This document shows, piece after piece, positions 36,224-50,600 of a stretch of DNA of 64,000 nucleotides. The notes under the pieces were generated by a model. The model was not told the origin of the DNA and did not search any database. It saw only the letters and a program-made list of their open reading frames with translations. Origin of the DNA: Oopsacas minuta (lineage: Eukaryota; Porifera; Hexactinellida; Lyssacinosida; Leucopsacidae); NCBI GenBank assembly GCA_024704765.1, contig JAKMXF010000110.1:62001-126000 (forward strand), read 5' to 3'. The translations under genes were made by a program, and so were the position numbers. The stretch's first letter is position 1. Each line of letters opens with the position of its first letter.

Positions 36224-36378
36224 CAGTCAACTCTTGTTATATCGGAATATTCGCTTATATTGAAGTCTAAAATTGTATAAATGTGGTCACAAACCTTCAA
36301 ATTAACATACTGTATATCATTGGTTATATCGAAGCAATTATAGCGATCCCTTCACTTTCGATATAACGGGAAATTACT
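36224..36378. mobile_element. pogo/Tigger-like MITE, CAGTCAACTC family
   Basis: The left end is CAGTCAACTCTTGTTATATC after a TA. The right part carries TTTCGATATAACGGGAAATT, the decayed complement. It lies between the 3' end of MPHOSPH10 and the NUP205 start, about 370 bp upstream of the latter. It aligns with the copy at 7426-7569. Confidence 0.65.
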
Positions 36379-36494
36379 ATACTCTGATATTATCATTATA
36401 AATTACTCATGAGAGAGTATTTGAAATAATACGTATTCGAAGTGTGAAGTAACATTTATAATAGAATTTAATAGAAATTACTAAAACAACATAA

Positions 36495-38135
36495 CTAGGT
36501 AGCTAGTTTCAGAGTAGTAGCAGTTAGATTATGTTTAACTTTAGCTTTCTTCTTTTCAGATTTCTGTAATATTTCATTCTTAGTTTGTGCTTCTAACTTA
36601 GAAAAGAATGATTTAGAACTCTTAAAACTCTTATCTCTCTTCATAGCTCTCTCATCATGTATCAGCTGTTCTCGTTGTCCCTGCATATGTTTTGCATCAG
36701 ACAAAACTTGTATTAATTTCCTCTTACTGTATGAATTCCCTAAACCAGGATTAGTCTTGTTAACTAGCTTCTGAGCACGTAGTATCATTTTACGAGACAT
36801 AGCATGCTTCTTATGCCTTCTGTACTTTCTCTTATCTTCACTTGTACGTTCTATATGTGATATCACCTGGCTTGATGGAGTAGCAATCTCCTCAGGGGCT
36901 AATCTAGTAGATGCACTACTCACGGAAGGTAACACCTCTTCAACACGTATAGCAGGTACATTAGTTATAACGATAGGTTCATATTTGAATGGTTTTGGTG
37001 TATATCTAAAGTTAGATAGAGCATCTAGTTTAGTGAATACTTCTTTCATCATATTTTTAATTTCATCTTCAATAACCTGCTCTTCTGTACGTAAGGCTGT
37101 AGATCCTGGGTCAGTTTTCTTCATAAATTCCTGTTCATAAACTTCAGCTAATCCCAATTGACTTTTCTGGGTTTCAATTTGTTTAGGTACTGAATAGTTG
37201 TATCGCTTTTCCTGAGGTTTTTCACGCCTGACAGGATCATCCCATAGCTCATCTCTAGCTCTGCGACATATCATATCTTCCAATAACTCTGTGTCTTCAT
37301 GAGTAATTAGGGGTGTAGATGGATAAGCCTGATGGTCCATGTAGCCCTCTAACAAACTGTTATCCGGTCTAGACTTAGAACGAACCTCTCCTGACATTTT
37401 CCAGTCCTTCTCTGCCATGTTCTCTCTCTCTAGCTCTTCAATACGAGCCTGTATCTTTCCTTTAACACGTGAGTAGTTAGATTGAGTTGTAGTATCAGGT
37501 TTTTGTGGGGATTTTTCTTGAAAAAAATCTTTATACTTCAAACCATCAGCAGTAGACACTTCTTCTCCAATATCTCCCTCGCTATCACTAGATTGTTCAG
37601 ACCTATCTTCTATCTTCTCTTCTTGTTGTTGGAATTCTTCCATTTCATCTGAATCTAAGGAGTTTTCCATCATCCCTGGTTCATTCGTGTCTGAATCAGT
37701 TTGTGTATCTTCATTATTAGAATGTTTGTGTGTAATTTGTTCTATTCCATTATCAATTACTGGACTATGGTTCGGACTAGAAGCTCCCGAATTAATCTCA
37801 CCATTAACTGGTAGAATATTTATATGAGCTGTAAGTAGCTGCTGTACATTAGCTGATAGGTTCTGACAGGTGGGTACATTCCAAAGCTCCAGCTGTTGCC
37901 AGATCTGTTCCTGATCAAACCCTTCAGTATATAGCTGAGATAATCCTGTATCAATGTCTGTGTGTAGTGATATAGCTAGATTGTATGTTATACGTAATGC
38001 ATCTATACAGTGTTTGTATGTATTGTCAGATGGAGACAGGAAGCAGAGAGGGTTAAATAGGTGTGATGTAGGTACAAGGGGTGCTGAGGATGAGAGAAGA
38101 TTGAGGGAGGATGTTGTAGAATCTGAATCTGACAT
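36495..38135 (-). CDS. MPHOSPH10: U3 snoRNP protein MPP10
   Basis: Intronless, 546 residues. MPP10 is a component of the U3 small nucleolar ribonucleoprotein, which works with IMP3 and IMP4 in the nucleolus to process 18S pre-rRNA. Family features are a long acidic Asp/Glu/Gln/Ser middle (about residues 140-205), then VKGKIQARIEELERE, GEVRSKSRPDNSLLEGYMD, the LWDDPVRREKPQEKRYNY block, LAEVYEQEF, FTKLDALSNFRYTPKP, RLAPEEI, and a Lys/Arg-rich C-terminal tail from about residue 430. Animal MPP10 is typically somewhat longer, about 650-700 residues; the shortening is mainly in the acidic region. RPL27A ends about 210 bp upstream on the same strand, so two ribosome-biogenesis genes are neighbours, but each has its own spacing for a promoter. 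Confidence 0.93.
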   Translation of the reverse strand: MSDSDSTTSSLNLLSSSAPLVPTSHLFNPLCFLSPSDNTYKHCIDALRITYNLAISLHTDIDTGLSQLYTEGFDQEQIWQQLELWNVPTCQNLSANVQQLLTAHINILPVNGEINSGASSPNHSPVIDNGIEQITHKHSNNEDTQTDSDTNEPGMMENSLDSDEMEEFQQQEEKIEDRSEQSSDSEGDIGEEVSTADGLKYKDFFQEKSPQKPDTTTQSNYSRVKGKIQARIEELERENMAEKDWKMSGEVRSKSRPDNSLLEGYMDHQAYPSTPLITHEDTELLEDMICRRARDELWDDPVRREKPQEKRYNYSVPKQIETQKSQLGLAEVYEQEFMKKTDPGSTALRTEEQVIEDEIKNMMKEVFTKLDALSNFRYTPKPFKYEPIVITNVPAIRVEEVLPSVSSASTRLAPEEIATPSSQVISHIERTSEDKRKYRRHKKHAMSRKMILRAQKLVNKTNPGLGNSYSKRKLIQVLSDAKHMQGQREQLIHDERAMKRDKSFKSSKSFFSKLEAQTKNEILQKSEKKKAKVKHNLTATTLKLAT

Positions 38136-38347
38136 TTATGGCAATTAAGCTGTAGTAATGAGATATAAGATCATTGTATAACTGTAGTAGGAAATTAACT
38201 AGTAATTCCTCTTATAATAATAAATGCAGTAAAAGGTACGGGGCTATTCTCCTTGTCGTACTAATAAACCTAGGTATTAATAATATTGACTAAAGAATTA
38301 ATACATTAGTATACTTCTAGAATATTCCTAACAATAACTATTCCTCA

Positions 38348-39246
38348 CTAAGCTACTAATACACAGGCTCCTCCAATCTCTTTAATCTTCTTCTCTGCTT
38401 TAGAAGAGAATAGTTTAGCTTTCACTATGATAGGAATCTTAGGCAGTTTCCCTTTACCTAGAACTTTAAAGTAGCCAGCACGAGATACGTCAATAACAGG
38501 AACTTTCTCTAGCGTCTTATCAGCATTCTTGTAAGCTTGTCTGTGTTTCTCACTCAGCAGAGACCATAGCTGATCTGTGTTTATGGTAGGACAGTAGTAT
38601 TTGTTCTTGTTAAGATGGAAGTACCTCATTCCTACCTATGGAATAGTATCAGGGCTTCATCTAGATTTAGGTAACCCACGCACCGAGATAAAGGCCTGCA
38701 TAGTATGTAGTTTAATTACTATGCTATGGAAATTTGCCTGTATATAAAGTGAAATTGCTGGATGGTTGGCAACTGGGAAGTATGCTATGGAAATGTGGCA
38801 ATGGAATTGAAGGGCGTGTGACGTCAGTGAGAAGTACGATACTGCGATATTTAACTCTACGATTAATACGAAATTTGAATAATCATGTTTTCGCACCTTT
38901 TTGTAAATAGCCGAATTTATAGATAATATGTAACCTAGAGTTTAGATTAAAATAAGTAATGGCTACTCAGATCCATGTATAGATTATAGGAAAACAATCA
39001 AAATTAATGCTAGTCAAATGATAAATCAGTAAAACCTGAAAATATACATCTTAATACTATAGTATTTTGTAAATAATATACCTTTCCAAAGTATCCAGGA
39101 TGATACTTATCAAAGTTAGCTCTCATATGTAGCATACCTCCTGCATTTCCTCTACCACCTGGATGCTTCCTATGCTTTCCTACTCTACCATGACCCGAGC
39201 TGACGTGTCCTCGCATCTTTCTTGTCTTCTTGAAACGAGCTACCAT
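38348..39246 (-). CDS. RPL27A: Large-subunit ribosomal protein uL15 (L27a)
   Basis: Two exons, 39246-39082 and 38635-38348, give 150 residues, against 148 in human. Exon 1 encodes the Arg/Lys/Gly/His-rich N-terminal tail with [20 protein letters not shown] and HPGYFGKV. The intron (446 bp, GTATAT...ATAG) falls at the same conserved spot between GYFGK and VGMRYFHL. Exon 2 carries VLGKGKLPK and the invariant C terminus [10 protein letters not shown]. It is a structural protein of the 60S subunit near the peptidyl-transferase centre. The intron holds an imperfect direct repeat of TATGCTATGGAAAT and a TGACGTCA. I looked for a snoRNA, as vertebrate copies host them, and could not support one. Confidence 0.97.
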
Positions 39247-39407
39247 ACTGAAATATCTATGCTCTAATAACAGGAATAAGGAAATATTTTAAACTGGACG
39301 CAACTGTGATAAACTCGAACAAATAGTTTTTAGGATACTTGCCGCAGGCTCCAGACTCCCCAGAACTAGGCTCAGAGTGACATATTGGTTGGTTAACCCA
39401 TAGGCAA

Positions 39408-39421
39408 AACGGTTAACCGTT
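39408..39421. promoter_or_regulatory. Perfect 14-bp palindrome in divergent promoter
   Basis: AACGGTTAACCGTT, with an extra GGTTAACCC half 20 bp away (39391-39399). It lies between the divergently transcribed RPL27A and Rab6 copy 1 genes. The shape suits a dimeric transcription-factor site (a GGTTAACC core); function not shown. Confidence 0.4.
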
Positions 39422-39600
39422 CTGAGTTACATGAACCCTATAAAGCTAAAATTAGTAACAATGCTGTACAATCTCGTAATGATCTAATACTGTATGCCTT
39501 TAAATAGAAATGAGTATGATCTGTTAGTTAATATAATTATAATTACCCTATGCCATGTGGGTAATATAAGTACAAGCAAGCATTTGGATGGTATGTAATG

Positions 39601-39608
39601 TATAAAAG
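39601..39608 (+). promoter_or_regulatory. TATA box of Rab6 copy 1
   Basis: TATAAAAG, 134 bp before the chosen ATG. Its placement favours the ATG at 39735 over an in-frame upstream ATG at 39618, which would lie only about 17 bp from the TATA box and so fall within or before the likely start of transcription. Confidence 0.5.
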
Positions 39609-39611
39609 TAG

Positions 39612-40364
<753 letters not shown>

Positions 40365-40602
40365 TCATACTATATGTAGCTATATTATGTATGCTGGAGG
40401 CATTTGTTACATTATTTGATACACTATTTTAGTTTGAAACTGGGTCAAACAAGTAATAGTTAGCTCTTTATGACCCTAGCTACGTCCCTTGACTAGTTTC
40501 AGGCAACTTATGCAGAAAATTATTAAACCTAAAACTTTTTGCATACATGGCCTTACGCTATCATTTCAATACTACGGGCTTGTAACGATAACACAAATCG
40601 TA

Positions 40603-40690
40603 TATCAGTTGTAGAGCTCCGAACGCATCTTCTAGGATGGTAGCTGCCTCAGGTTCTTAGAGGTCACCAATTCCCATTAGCCATTATAGC
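40603..40690 (-). pseudogene. Fragment of stomatin exon 2
   Basis: These 88 bp correspond to the part of stomatin exon 2 around IMANGEWEASKNLREAATILEDAPGALQ (parent DNA about 41295-41383), same orientation. It has scattered substitutions and small deletions that break the frame. No other stomatin exon is nearby. A non-functional relic between Rab6 copy 1 and the intact stomatin gene. Confidence 0.85.
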
Positions 40691-40858
40691 CAATAATTAA
40701 GTAATACTATCAGCAAGTGCAATTGGATGTTAGGTAATGTATAATTACAGATCTATACGTATGATGCATTCACTTAGTAGAAAATACAGACTTAGTCTCT
40801 GTTATGTTTTCGGCGTTGCCATAGCAAAAAGAAGGCTTTGGCTAGGCCGTCCTGTTTT

Positions 40859-40891
40859 TCAAAGTGAGAGAGCTTCGCCCTCTCACTTTGA
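40859..40891. repeat. 12-bp perfect hairpin
   Basis: TCAAAGTGAGAG, a 9-nt loop, then CTCTCACTTTGA. It lies in a small GC-richer patch (about 40800-40900) between the stomatin relic and the stomatin gene. It could be part of a fold-back element. Confidence 0.75.
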
Positions 40892-41187
40892 TGGAAATTG
40901 CTTTCCAAAATGAAAATCAAAAAGTAACGAATAGTTTTATATAGCTAAGCTACACTGTAATGCGTTACATGAAAATAACGATAACCCATTTTCATAAGTA
41001 TAAATACAGTAATATAGAGGTGAAATACATGTCAACCATACACACTAATTCATACAAAATATCAAGATAAATAAATATAACTTACATATTATCGGATCCA
41101 AACATATACGGATACATACTAATAATTATCTCAGAATTCAACTAAATATTCTCACAAACAATGAATCATAGTAAATATATGAGATAA

Positions 41188-42391
41188 TTAATTGACTTTC
41201 TTGAATAAGTCATAGAGTAGATCAATTGGTAGAGGGAATATATATGTGTGATTCTTCTCTCCAGCAACCAGATTGAGAGTTTGTAAGAATCTCAGTTGTA
41301 GAGCTCCGGGTGCATCTTCTAGAATGGTAGCTGCTTCTCTCAGGTTCTTAGAGGCCTCCCACTCACCATTAGCCATTATAGCTTTAGCTTTAGCTTCTCT
41401 TGTAGCTTCAGCTTCTGCAGCCATTGCTCTCTTCATGTCATAAGGAATGCTAATATCCTTCATCTCCACACTCTCAACCTGAACAAACAGAGATTAATGC
41501 TAATAATAGTAATAAATTCATACAGTCAATTCTTGATATAGGAGGATAGAATGACTGGCTAATTCTTTGATCGGCTAAAAGAGAATATACATTCTCTTCC
41601 ATAAAGTTCTACTACAGTCAATTCCCGTTTCATCGAATACGAATGTATATCTAAGTCAAAAATTGCAGAATTATAATCCCAAATAAAAGTACAAAGTAAG
41701 TAACATATATATCATCGGAGTAATATAGCGGAGAGTTGACTATATTAAATTCTGGATATGAACGAAGTAAATATAATTAGAGTCATAAAATTTTACACAC
41801 TTATCAAATAATTAAACTCACCTTGATCCCCCATGGGTCAGTAGCCTCATCAAGAATAGAACTTAACTCATCTCCCAGCTTTTCTCTATCAGTAAGGATC
41901 TGGAACATAGTTTTAGATCCTAACACACTCCTGAGGGTGCTCTGAGCTAGTAATGTAGTAGAAGAATGTGGATTAGCCACGTTAATGACAGACAAATATG
42001 GATTAAATATGCGATAGAATACCACTGCGTTAACGTTTGCGTTAACTGAATCCTTAGTGAGAATTTCTTGCGAGGGGACATCAATCACATGGGTACGTAG
42101 GTCAATTTGTTTCTTAGAATCCACCCACGGGAGGGTGAACACAAACCCTGGACCCTGTGCTCTCTTGCTGACGATACGTCCCTGTCTGAATATGATAGCT
42201 CTCTCGTATTCCTTCAGTACTGATAGAGAGCTTATCATTGTTAGAGGGAAGAATGCAATGAATATTATCCAACCTACAATAGTGAAGAATCTACTGGACC
42301 CTGTTAGCTTTATATCTCGGAATTCATTATCATATTGTGATTCAGGAGATCTGTCTACACTGACTGGAGCGATGGGCTCGTTTTCTGCCAT
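41188..42391 (-). CDS. STOM: Stomatin-family (SPFH/prohibitin-domain) membrane protein
   Basis: Two exons, 42391-41822 and 41478-41188, encode 286 residues; human stomatin has 288. A single hydrophobic hairpin (about residues 35-56, with Pro49 inside) follows an acidic N-terminal tail and would insert as a monotopic loop. The SPFH domain follows: KEYERAIIFRQGRI, GPGFVFTLPWVD, VPSQEILTKDSVNANVNAVV, then DEATDPWGIKV. Exon 2 has AMAAEAEATREAKAKAI, ALQLRFLQTLN and the C-terminal FPLPIDLL. Stomatins oligomerise in the inner leaflet and modulate ion channels. The intron contains two copies of a pogo-like MITE, and a third copy lies directly upstream of the start codon. Stomatin versus podocin or stomatin-like 3 cannot be settled without a tree. 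Confidence 0.93.
41615..41741. mobile_element. pogo/Tigger-like MITE in stomatin intron
   Basis: The left end is CAGTCAATTCCCGTTTCATC after TA. The right end is GCGGAGAGTTGACTA. It is a member of the CAGTCAACTC family. A second left end (CAGTCAATTCTTGATATAGG) starts at 41523 in the same intron. Confidence 0.65.
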
Positions 42392-42420
42392 AATCTATTG
42401 ATAAATACGAAATTATAATA

Positions 42421-42548
42421 TAGTGAACTATCGTTATAACCAAGTCAGATATAATGAAAGTGTTTTGAAACTCCCGTTATAACGAAATAATTATTTCCCC
42501 CAAATGATACCGAGCTCACGAGCACTTCGTTATAACGAGAGTTTACTG
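42421..42548. mobile_element. pogo/Tigger-like MITE upstream of stomatin
   Basis: The right end in reverse complement reads CAGTAAACTCTCGTTATAAC. The left end reads TAGTGAACTATCGTTATAAC. The interior has a further CCCGTTATAACGAA. It starts 30 bp upstream of the stomatin ATG, so it may form part of the leader or promoter. Confidence 0.7.
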
Positions 42549-43156
42549 TATTTACATAGTGCAGCGATAAAGATTGAAATATACTACAGATACTTCATCT
42601 TATATAAATCTCATTGCATTTGTAATAAATATAATGTTAAATGAGGTCTTAGAATAGCCACAAAAGCTTTCGATCCAATTAAGCAACCATGACTGTGACC
42701 CTGAAGTCCTGTATGTTAGTATATTGTATATTATATCTATCAATTATTGGACCTAAAGTAATTTACTGTGGTATTGTATTCTACAACAAATTCGCATACT
42801 CTGATAGTCTGACTGAGTTAGAAATAAAGTTTGTTAGTTATTTGTTTGAACCAGGGACACCTAACTTCCTCAAAACTTGAACGAGGCAGAGCTAATATAT
42901 TTTGCATTAGTTGTATTGGGGGGTCATAACCAAGCAAAGAGGGCCCAAGCACCCTACAAAATCAAGGTGAAGTTATAAGAACATGCACAGATTAATTAAT
43001 CTACCAATGAGCTAACAGGTAACATCATATATAATAGTATAATATAATAAGTAAAGTCAAGAAAGTAAAACGTTACAAACCAATGAACAGACAATGCAAT
43101 ACTAGATCAAGTCATTATTTCTATCAAATAGCTCCAGGTGATTAATAACATTTTAT

Positions 43157-44679
<1,523 letters not shown>

Positions 44680-47600
44680 TTACACAGCACTCAAGGGATT
44701 AGAGTAGATAGGTGGCGTAAATTCTTTTGGGGGAAGCTGGAAATCTGGGCTGTGACTAAGGAACTTGTCTAAGATCGAGATAACTTGTTTGTTTACTTGT
44801 CTGTGTATCTTTATCCTCTTGATTATCTTGTTAAGGTCCATGTTACGGTACCGAAGCCTTTCCTTAGGGTCCTTGAGAGGAGGCGGTGGTTTAAGATGAT
44901 GTACATTCAGTATGTGATAGCAGAAATCTAGTGCTTCAAAACGTCTATGCTGACCAAGGAGGTATATGATAGTTATTCCACCCCAAATTAGACCATCACC
45001 GAATACCTCTTCAGGGAGAGGACCATCCCATTCAGCCACACACAGCACGTACTGTATAGCACTCCACATTCGATGGAATTCGTCACATTCTTCAATATTC
45101 ATTACTCCGTTTATAGGCTGTAATCCTACGAAACAGTCATGATTCAATACTTCATCTCTCATTCTACACATTAGTTTCTCGAATAGAGTTAGTCCTCTAC
45201 ATAATCTCTCTTTTGTTAATAGCTCAGCTTGTTTAGCATTGTTAGCCTGCAGACTATCACCGTATGTTTGAGCTATTTTATTCAGATGCATACCACTGTA
45301 ATTCTGCTCTAATTGCTGTACAGCCATCTCTTGACTCTCATCAGATTTTACGTAAGGTTTAGGCATCTTAGCCAAGAAAGGAGCTCCTAAGTGTAAATCC
45401 ATCATCTCTTCTTCCCCCATAGCTTTCTCCAGCAGTATAAAGAACAGTATAGTATTACCGAATTCTCTGAATGCTTGGAATACGCTAGTCTTAAGATCTT
45501 GGTATGTGACTAATGGTTCTACCTGTGCATAGTAGAATTCTGCTACACCAATTGTCCCGTATTGCCAAGAGGGGAGTTTACATTTAGGAGGCATTCCACC
45601 CTTAAGAGCTTTCACATACGTCACGATACCATCCTCTTCCGTTACCTGCCCCTTACAGAATGATATTAGTTTTGTTACTATAGAATATGTACTGTCATAG
45701 CCTAGCAACCGAGCCATGACTGAAAAATGTTTCTGTCCAATGAATCCCTCATGCATTTTGATGATAGTAGCGAATGCATCTTTCAATTCTTTCTTACCGT
45801 AGAAGTAGAATGGTGGAGCTCTTGGCTCTTTCTCCCTATCAGGGTTAACATCTGATATGAGATGTTTTGTCTTAACAAATCTATCCAGTTGACTGTTGTA
45901 ATTATAATTCGGTAAGAAATCTTGTATTAGTTCAGCCAGTATGTGAGATTCTACTTTACCACTACCTGTAACAGATTCGTTAGCTTCATCGTAAATAGCA
46001 GTGAATGGATCCATGTCCATGTGTTCAGACAATAACTCAAGGGTTAATTTGTTTATCTTAAGCAAGATGTCAAGCTCTATTATCCCTGATAAATCAGAGC
46101 TCTCAAACTTAGCTATAGCCAGCTCTACAGACTTGAATAAATCTGCTCTTATTCTCTCTGCTAGTAAACAATGCATGTCTATAGAGCGACCTAATAGCTG
46201 TACATGCCTTTGTTTCAGAATGGTATCCAAGCGATTAAACTTAGGAAATGGAATGTTTACCCCTCCTACGCTTAGAGATGCACGGAATGTGTTGTCTAGG
46301 ATAATACCAGCTGCTCGCTGCTTTACGTGAGTTAGTACCATCTGGGCTACCTTGAAAATCAATTGATCGAATATCAGATTCACTTCTGCTTCTATCTCAT
46401 CGAATAAGTACTGTTTCTTAAATCTAAGGATTAATGCAAAATATATAAACTTGGAATTAAATAGAAAGTGAAGTCAGTTTGTTATTTTCCTGAAAGGACT
46501 CCTAAGATGGCACTTCTTTGGACAGTAACAAATTTACCCCTGTACTAATTTAAGTCTCATGGTAGGCATTTTTTGTCCTTTATTGCTGCTGAACTAACAG
46601 TTTTACGTGCATGCATGCATCCAACCAAAGTACCAAACATTTAATTAGTCATATCGAACTCTACTTATATTGAGGGAATTATCACATATCACCGTTACTT
46701 GAGTTTCGATATAACGGGAGTTAACTGTTATCGATAAAAAGCTTACTTGTATAGCGCATAGAATGCACTATCACTGTATAAGTCCAGTGGATACAATAGA
46801 TACTCCAGCATGTTCTTTTCTTTACTTTCTATAATACAAGATGTTAGCATCCATGGTAGAGACTGGTCAATAGGGAACTGTATGTTGGCTCCCATTGTAA
46901 GCTCAAGGAAGAATTCTCTATACCAGAGTTGTGATAGATCGCCTGCTTCTCTGATCATCAGAGGGAAGTTAATCAGGTCAGGATAGAAGAAAGATTCTCT
47001 ATGGAACTCTTTAAGTGCTTGCAGAGACTGACTTGATATCATTCCATCCAGGGTCCTGCCTTTAGCGAGACCTAGAGAGGAAGTATAGAGTGGATTAAAA
47101 TTTTAGTTATAGAAAACTTGTTCCAGCTCAACATGATGTCCAATTGTCCATCAAAGCATGTATGCTAGGCGAACAGCATATTATATATGATTATTAATTC
47201 ATTTATGACGTAATCATGAAAGTGGACCATCCATGGCTAAATTTCAATGACTCTATGTACTTCGAATAATGAGACTATTGATAGTTAGCAAATGTATTAT
47301 GTGGTTGAATTTCACTCAGATATTGTTGAAATAGTGACAATATTTATACAGCAGGTGAACTCGATGGGGCTGTATAGCTGAAACAAGTTTCTAACTAAGA
47401 TTAGCTTAAACACTGCAAACCGTATCACTATCACACACCTTCCTGTAGTAGAGACTCTAACATAGTCCTAACCATGTATATTTGTGTTGAAGAAGGTGCT
47501 ACCTTCCTTTTTGGTATTTCTATAGAATAACCATTCCTAGGATCTTTCTCTCCTTTCCAAGCTGGATCCTCTCTTCTAGCACTACCTACTCCATCCATAA

Positions 47601-50600
47601 GATCTATAGCTGTATCTCTTATAGACATTAGAATGATAGATATATCTGTTTTCTTTTTCTTTACAACAGGTCTAGCTGCATCTCTCAGGGTTCTTTGTAG
47701 GAATATCTAGAATAATAATACAGATAAATTTATCAATACATACATACATACAATATATTTCCACAAAAAGATATATAACTGTTCAATATAATAAATCGTA
47801 ATCGTATCATATTTATGAAGACTAATTCAGGGATACTATCATGGGCTATAGGATACAACGTAGGTCACGGATACACTTTGGCATAAAATTCATGACACGC
47901 GCAAGTTGACTTATTGGTTCATATTTGGCCACATTTGGATTAACTTGACCAAAAGTGAGGTAAAATATTTCGTGGTGTGTCCAAGCTTAGTCATACGACG
48001 TCATGTGACTACACGATGGAAATCCCGCACTAAAGTATACACAAAGACGTTAAAAAAGCCGCAATTTATACGTACATTCGGTTATGATATTACAAGTATA
48101 TAGTAGCTCAGTATTGGGTAACTAGCAGGTCACATAGTCATTTCGTATACGCCGACATGAAATATACTAAACCATGACGTCAGATAAGATAGCCTTCTAT
48201 TAACTAAACACACGAGATTACATCACTGTATAGTCTCTGTTTCTTGATCAAAACATACAGGAAGTATAGGAGGTTTTAAACTATCCTCTTGAATACTGGA
48301 ATCACATTTCTCCACTTTTTTATCAGACTTGAGAGATAATAAATGAAAATTCTCTTTAGTTTGACATCTGACAGATCTCCTGGCTACACCTGCTCTACCT
48401 GTAGCAGCTTCATGTAGTATAGATAATTTTGTTATCTTCTTGTCAGTATCTATAATCTCTGTCTTAAGTCTCTTAACAATATCATGTTGTGTTATTATTC
48501 TCTCTTTAAGTAGCTTATTACTTTCTTCACAGATAATTTTATCCTCACGGTATCTTTTGTTAGCCTCGTATGAATCATTAAGCCTTTCTTCTAACTCAGT
48601 GACGTCAACACGTAATTCATTAATCTCTTGTGTTTTCTTATTAATCTGTTCCTCTTTTCGTTCTATCTCTCCCTCTAGATCTTGTATAACATATTCCTGT
48701 TCATCTAGTATATGTCTTAGCTCGTTATATTTCCATTCCTTAGAGTGATGCATGTATAGCTCTAGGTTACTCAAATGCTCGTCCATATTAGATATAATCT
48801 CTTGGAATTTGACTATCTGATACAGCCTCACATCTCCTCCGGCAAACGGGATAGGTTGTCCTTGAGATTGTTTTCGATGAGTGAGGAGTGATGTCAGAGA
48901 AGTAGAGGTTGTAAGAGGGAAAATGTGTTGTACATCTTTATCAGGCTTGTTGTGAGAAGATATACTACTTGAGCTAGTAGTATTCCCATTGTGTAGACTG
49001 ATATAGCGGTTAGAATTAGTTGTACAGAGATCACTGCTCAGATATTCTGTCATTAGTCGACACTGATACGAATATATTGTTTATGCATAATATACTTATC
49101 TTAGAGAGAGGAAGACAATCCATTGGTTGGTTATTTAGCCCTTGTATCTTACAAATTCTATTAAAGATACGAAATCTAGGAATGACGTCGATGTATGTGT
49201 AATATTTATTAATTAATTAAGGAGAATTTACTGTAACTCTATACTATCATCAGATTAATTATACAGGCGGGAATATCTACAATAATTACAGTAAAAAGTC
49301 CTAGTTGAAATAGGGCATTTTTGTCCATCAAATTACACTGCCAAAGCGAAAATATTTCGAGTTCCCTGACTAGAGAGGCTGGGTCCATTCTGATATAACC
49401 AAATCTAAAATACCATAAACTCCTTACCTGCATTCTCTGATGAGTGTTTAGAGCTATAGCCTCAGAGAATAACTCCTCCATACTAACCAGCATGCTACTC
49501 AATCCCTTTATCATAGACAATACCTCTGTAACAGCAAACTTCTCCTCTTGAGAGTAGTTATAACGAATAGCCTTCTCATAGTTACTAGCATCATGAGGAC
49601 ATGATTTGTTAAGTAGAGGGTCAGCTGGATGAGATAGCTTCCAGTAGTGCATGTCTAACAGCTGACAGGTCCATGAAGTTAATTTACGTATGTTTGTGTA
49701 TGCTAGCTGGTAGAGATCTTTTATTTGCTCCTGAATGGAAGAGATAGTATAAATAGTGTGCTAAGAGAGAGCAAATTTACGTAGTATTAGTGAATTGGTT
49801 TATAATAATAGATTGTATTTAACGCCCTGATAATGAGAAACTTGTTTCAGCTCCACAGGACATGTCCATCTTTATGACATCACCATAATACGTACAAGAT
49901 GACCAATTCAAGGAAAAGTTAGCAATTGTTGAAATAATGGTGTTAAGATGACAATCATCATGTGGCAGGTACGGGTGATGAAGCAAACAAGTGTCCAACT
50001 GTATATTACGTAATAGGAAAAGTCTTGCTAGTAATGGGAGTAAAATGTCCCATCTGGAATCTGTATTACAGAATTTCAGATTGCGGTTACATTGGTTAGG
50101 TTAGGAATAGCCATTAATTAAAATAAGGCTAAATAAATGGCGGTAAATACGTTGTACAAAGAGAAAACCTTATACGGTATGTAAATATCCTTAATTTATA
50201 ATATAAACTAACATCAGATAGATCCCCACTGCAACTAGTCTTAAACTCATTATTCCTCTTAGCTAGCTCAGCGATAGAAGAGAGATGTTCCATACGTAAC
50301 ATTGGCATTCTCTGCTGAATAGACATGTTAGTCTTATCCTCCACCTCATCAAGAGTACAGGTCCATTTAGAAGGATCATAGTGCTTCAATTCTCTTACTA
50401 AACCAGCCATAATAATGCTGACGTCACCGTATAAAGGGGCTACTGGATTGTGCTTAAATATTTTATCAATTTCCTTGAGATTAATCCTCTTGAGTTTGTT
50501 AATATTAACAGCATTAGAATCTAGTACTAGCATCCCATAGCCTATAGCTTTTAATAGAGTGTATTTTTGTTGTGGCAGTAAATACATCTCATTGTCAAAG

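Noticed and set aside
38636-39081. snoRNA inside the RPL27A intron
   Set aside because: Vertebrate copies host H/ACA snoRNAs, so I looked for C/D boxes and an ACA hinge. Only isolated CTGA and near-C-box words were present, without proper spacing.
42689-42880. 63-codon plus-strand frame upstream of stomatin
   Set aside because: It has no motif, no conserved neighbour and a composition typical of AT-rich noncoding DNA.
48440-48748. Ser/Leu-rich plus-strand frame
   Set aside because: A shadow of the coiled-coil gene on the other strand; Ser/Leu runs arise from Glu/Lys-rich codons read backwards.
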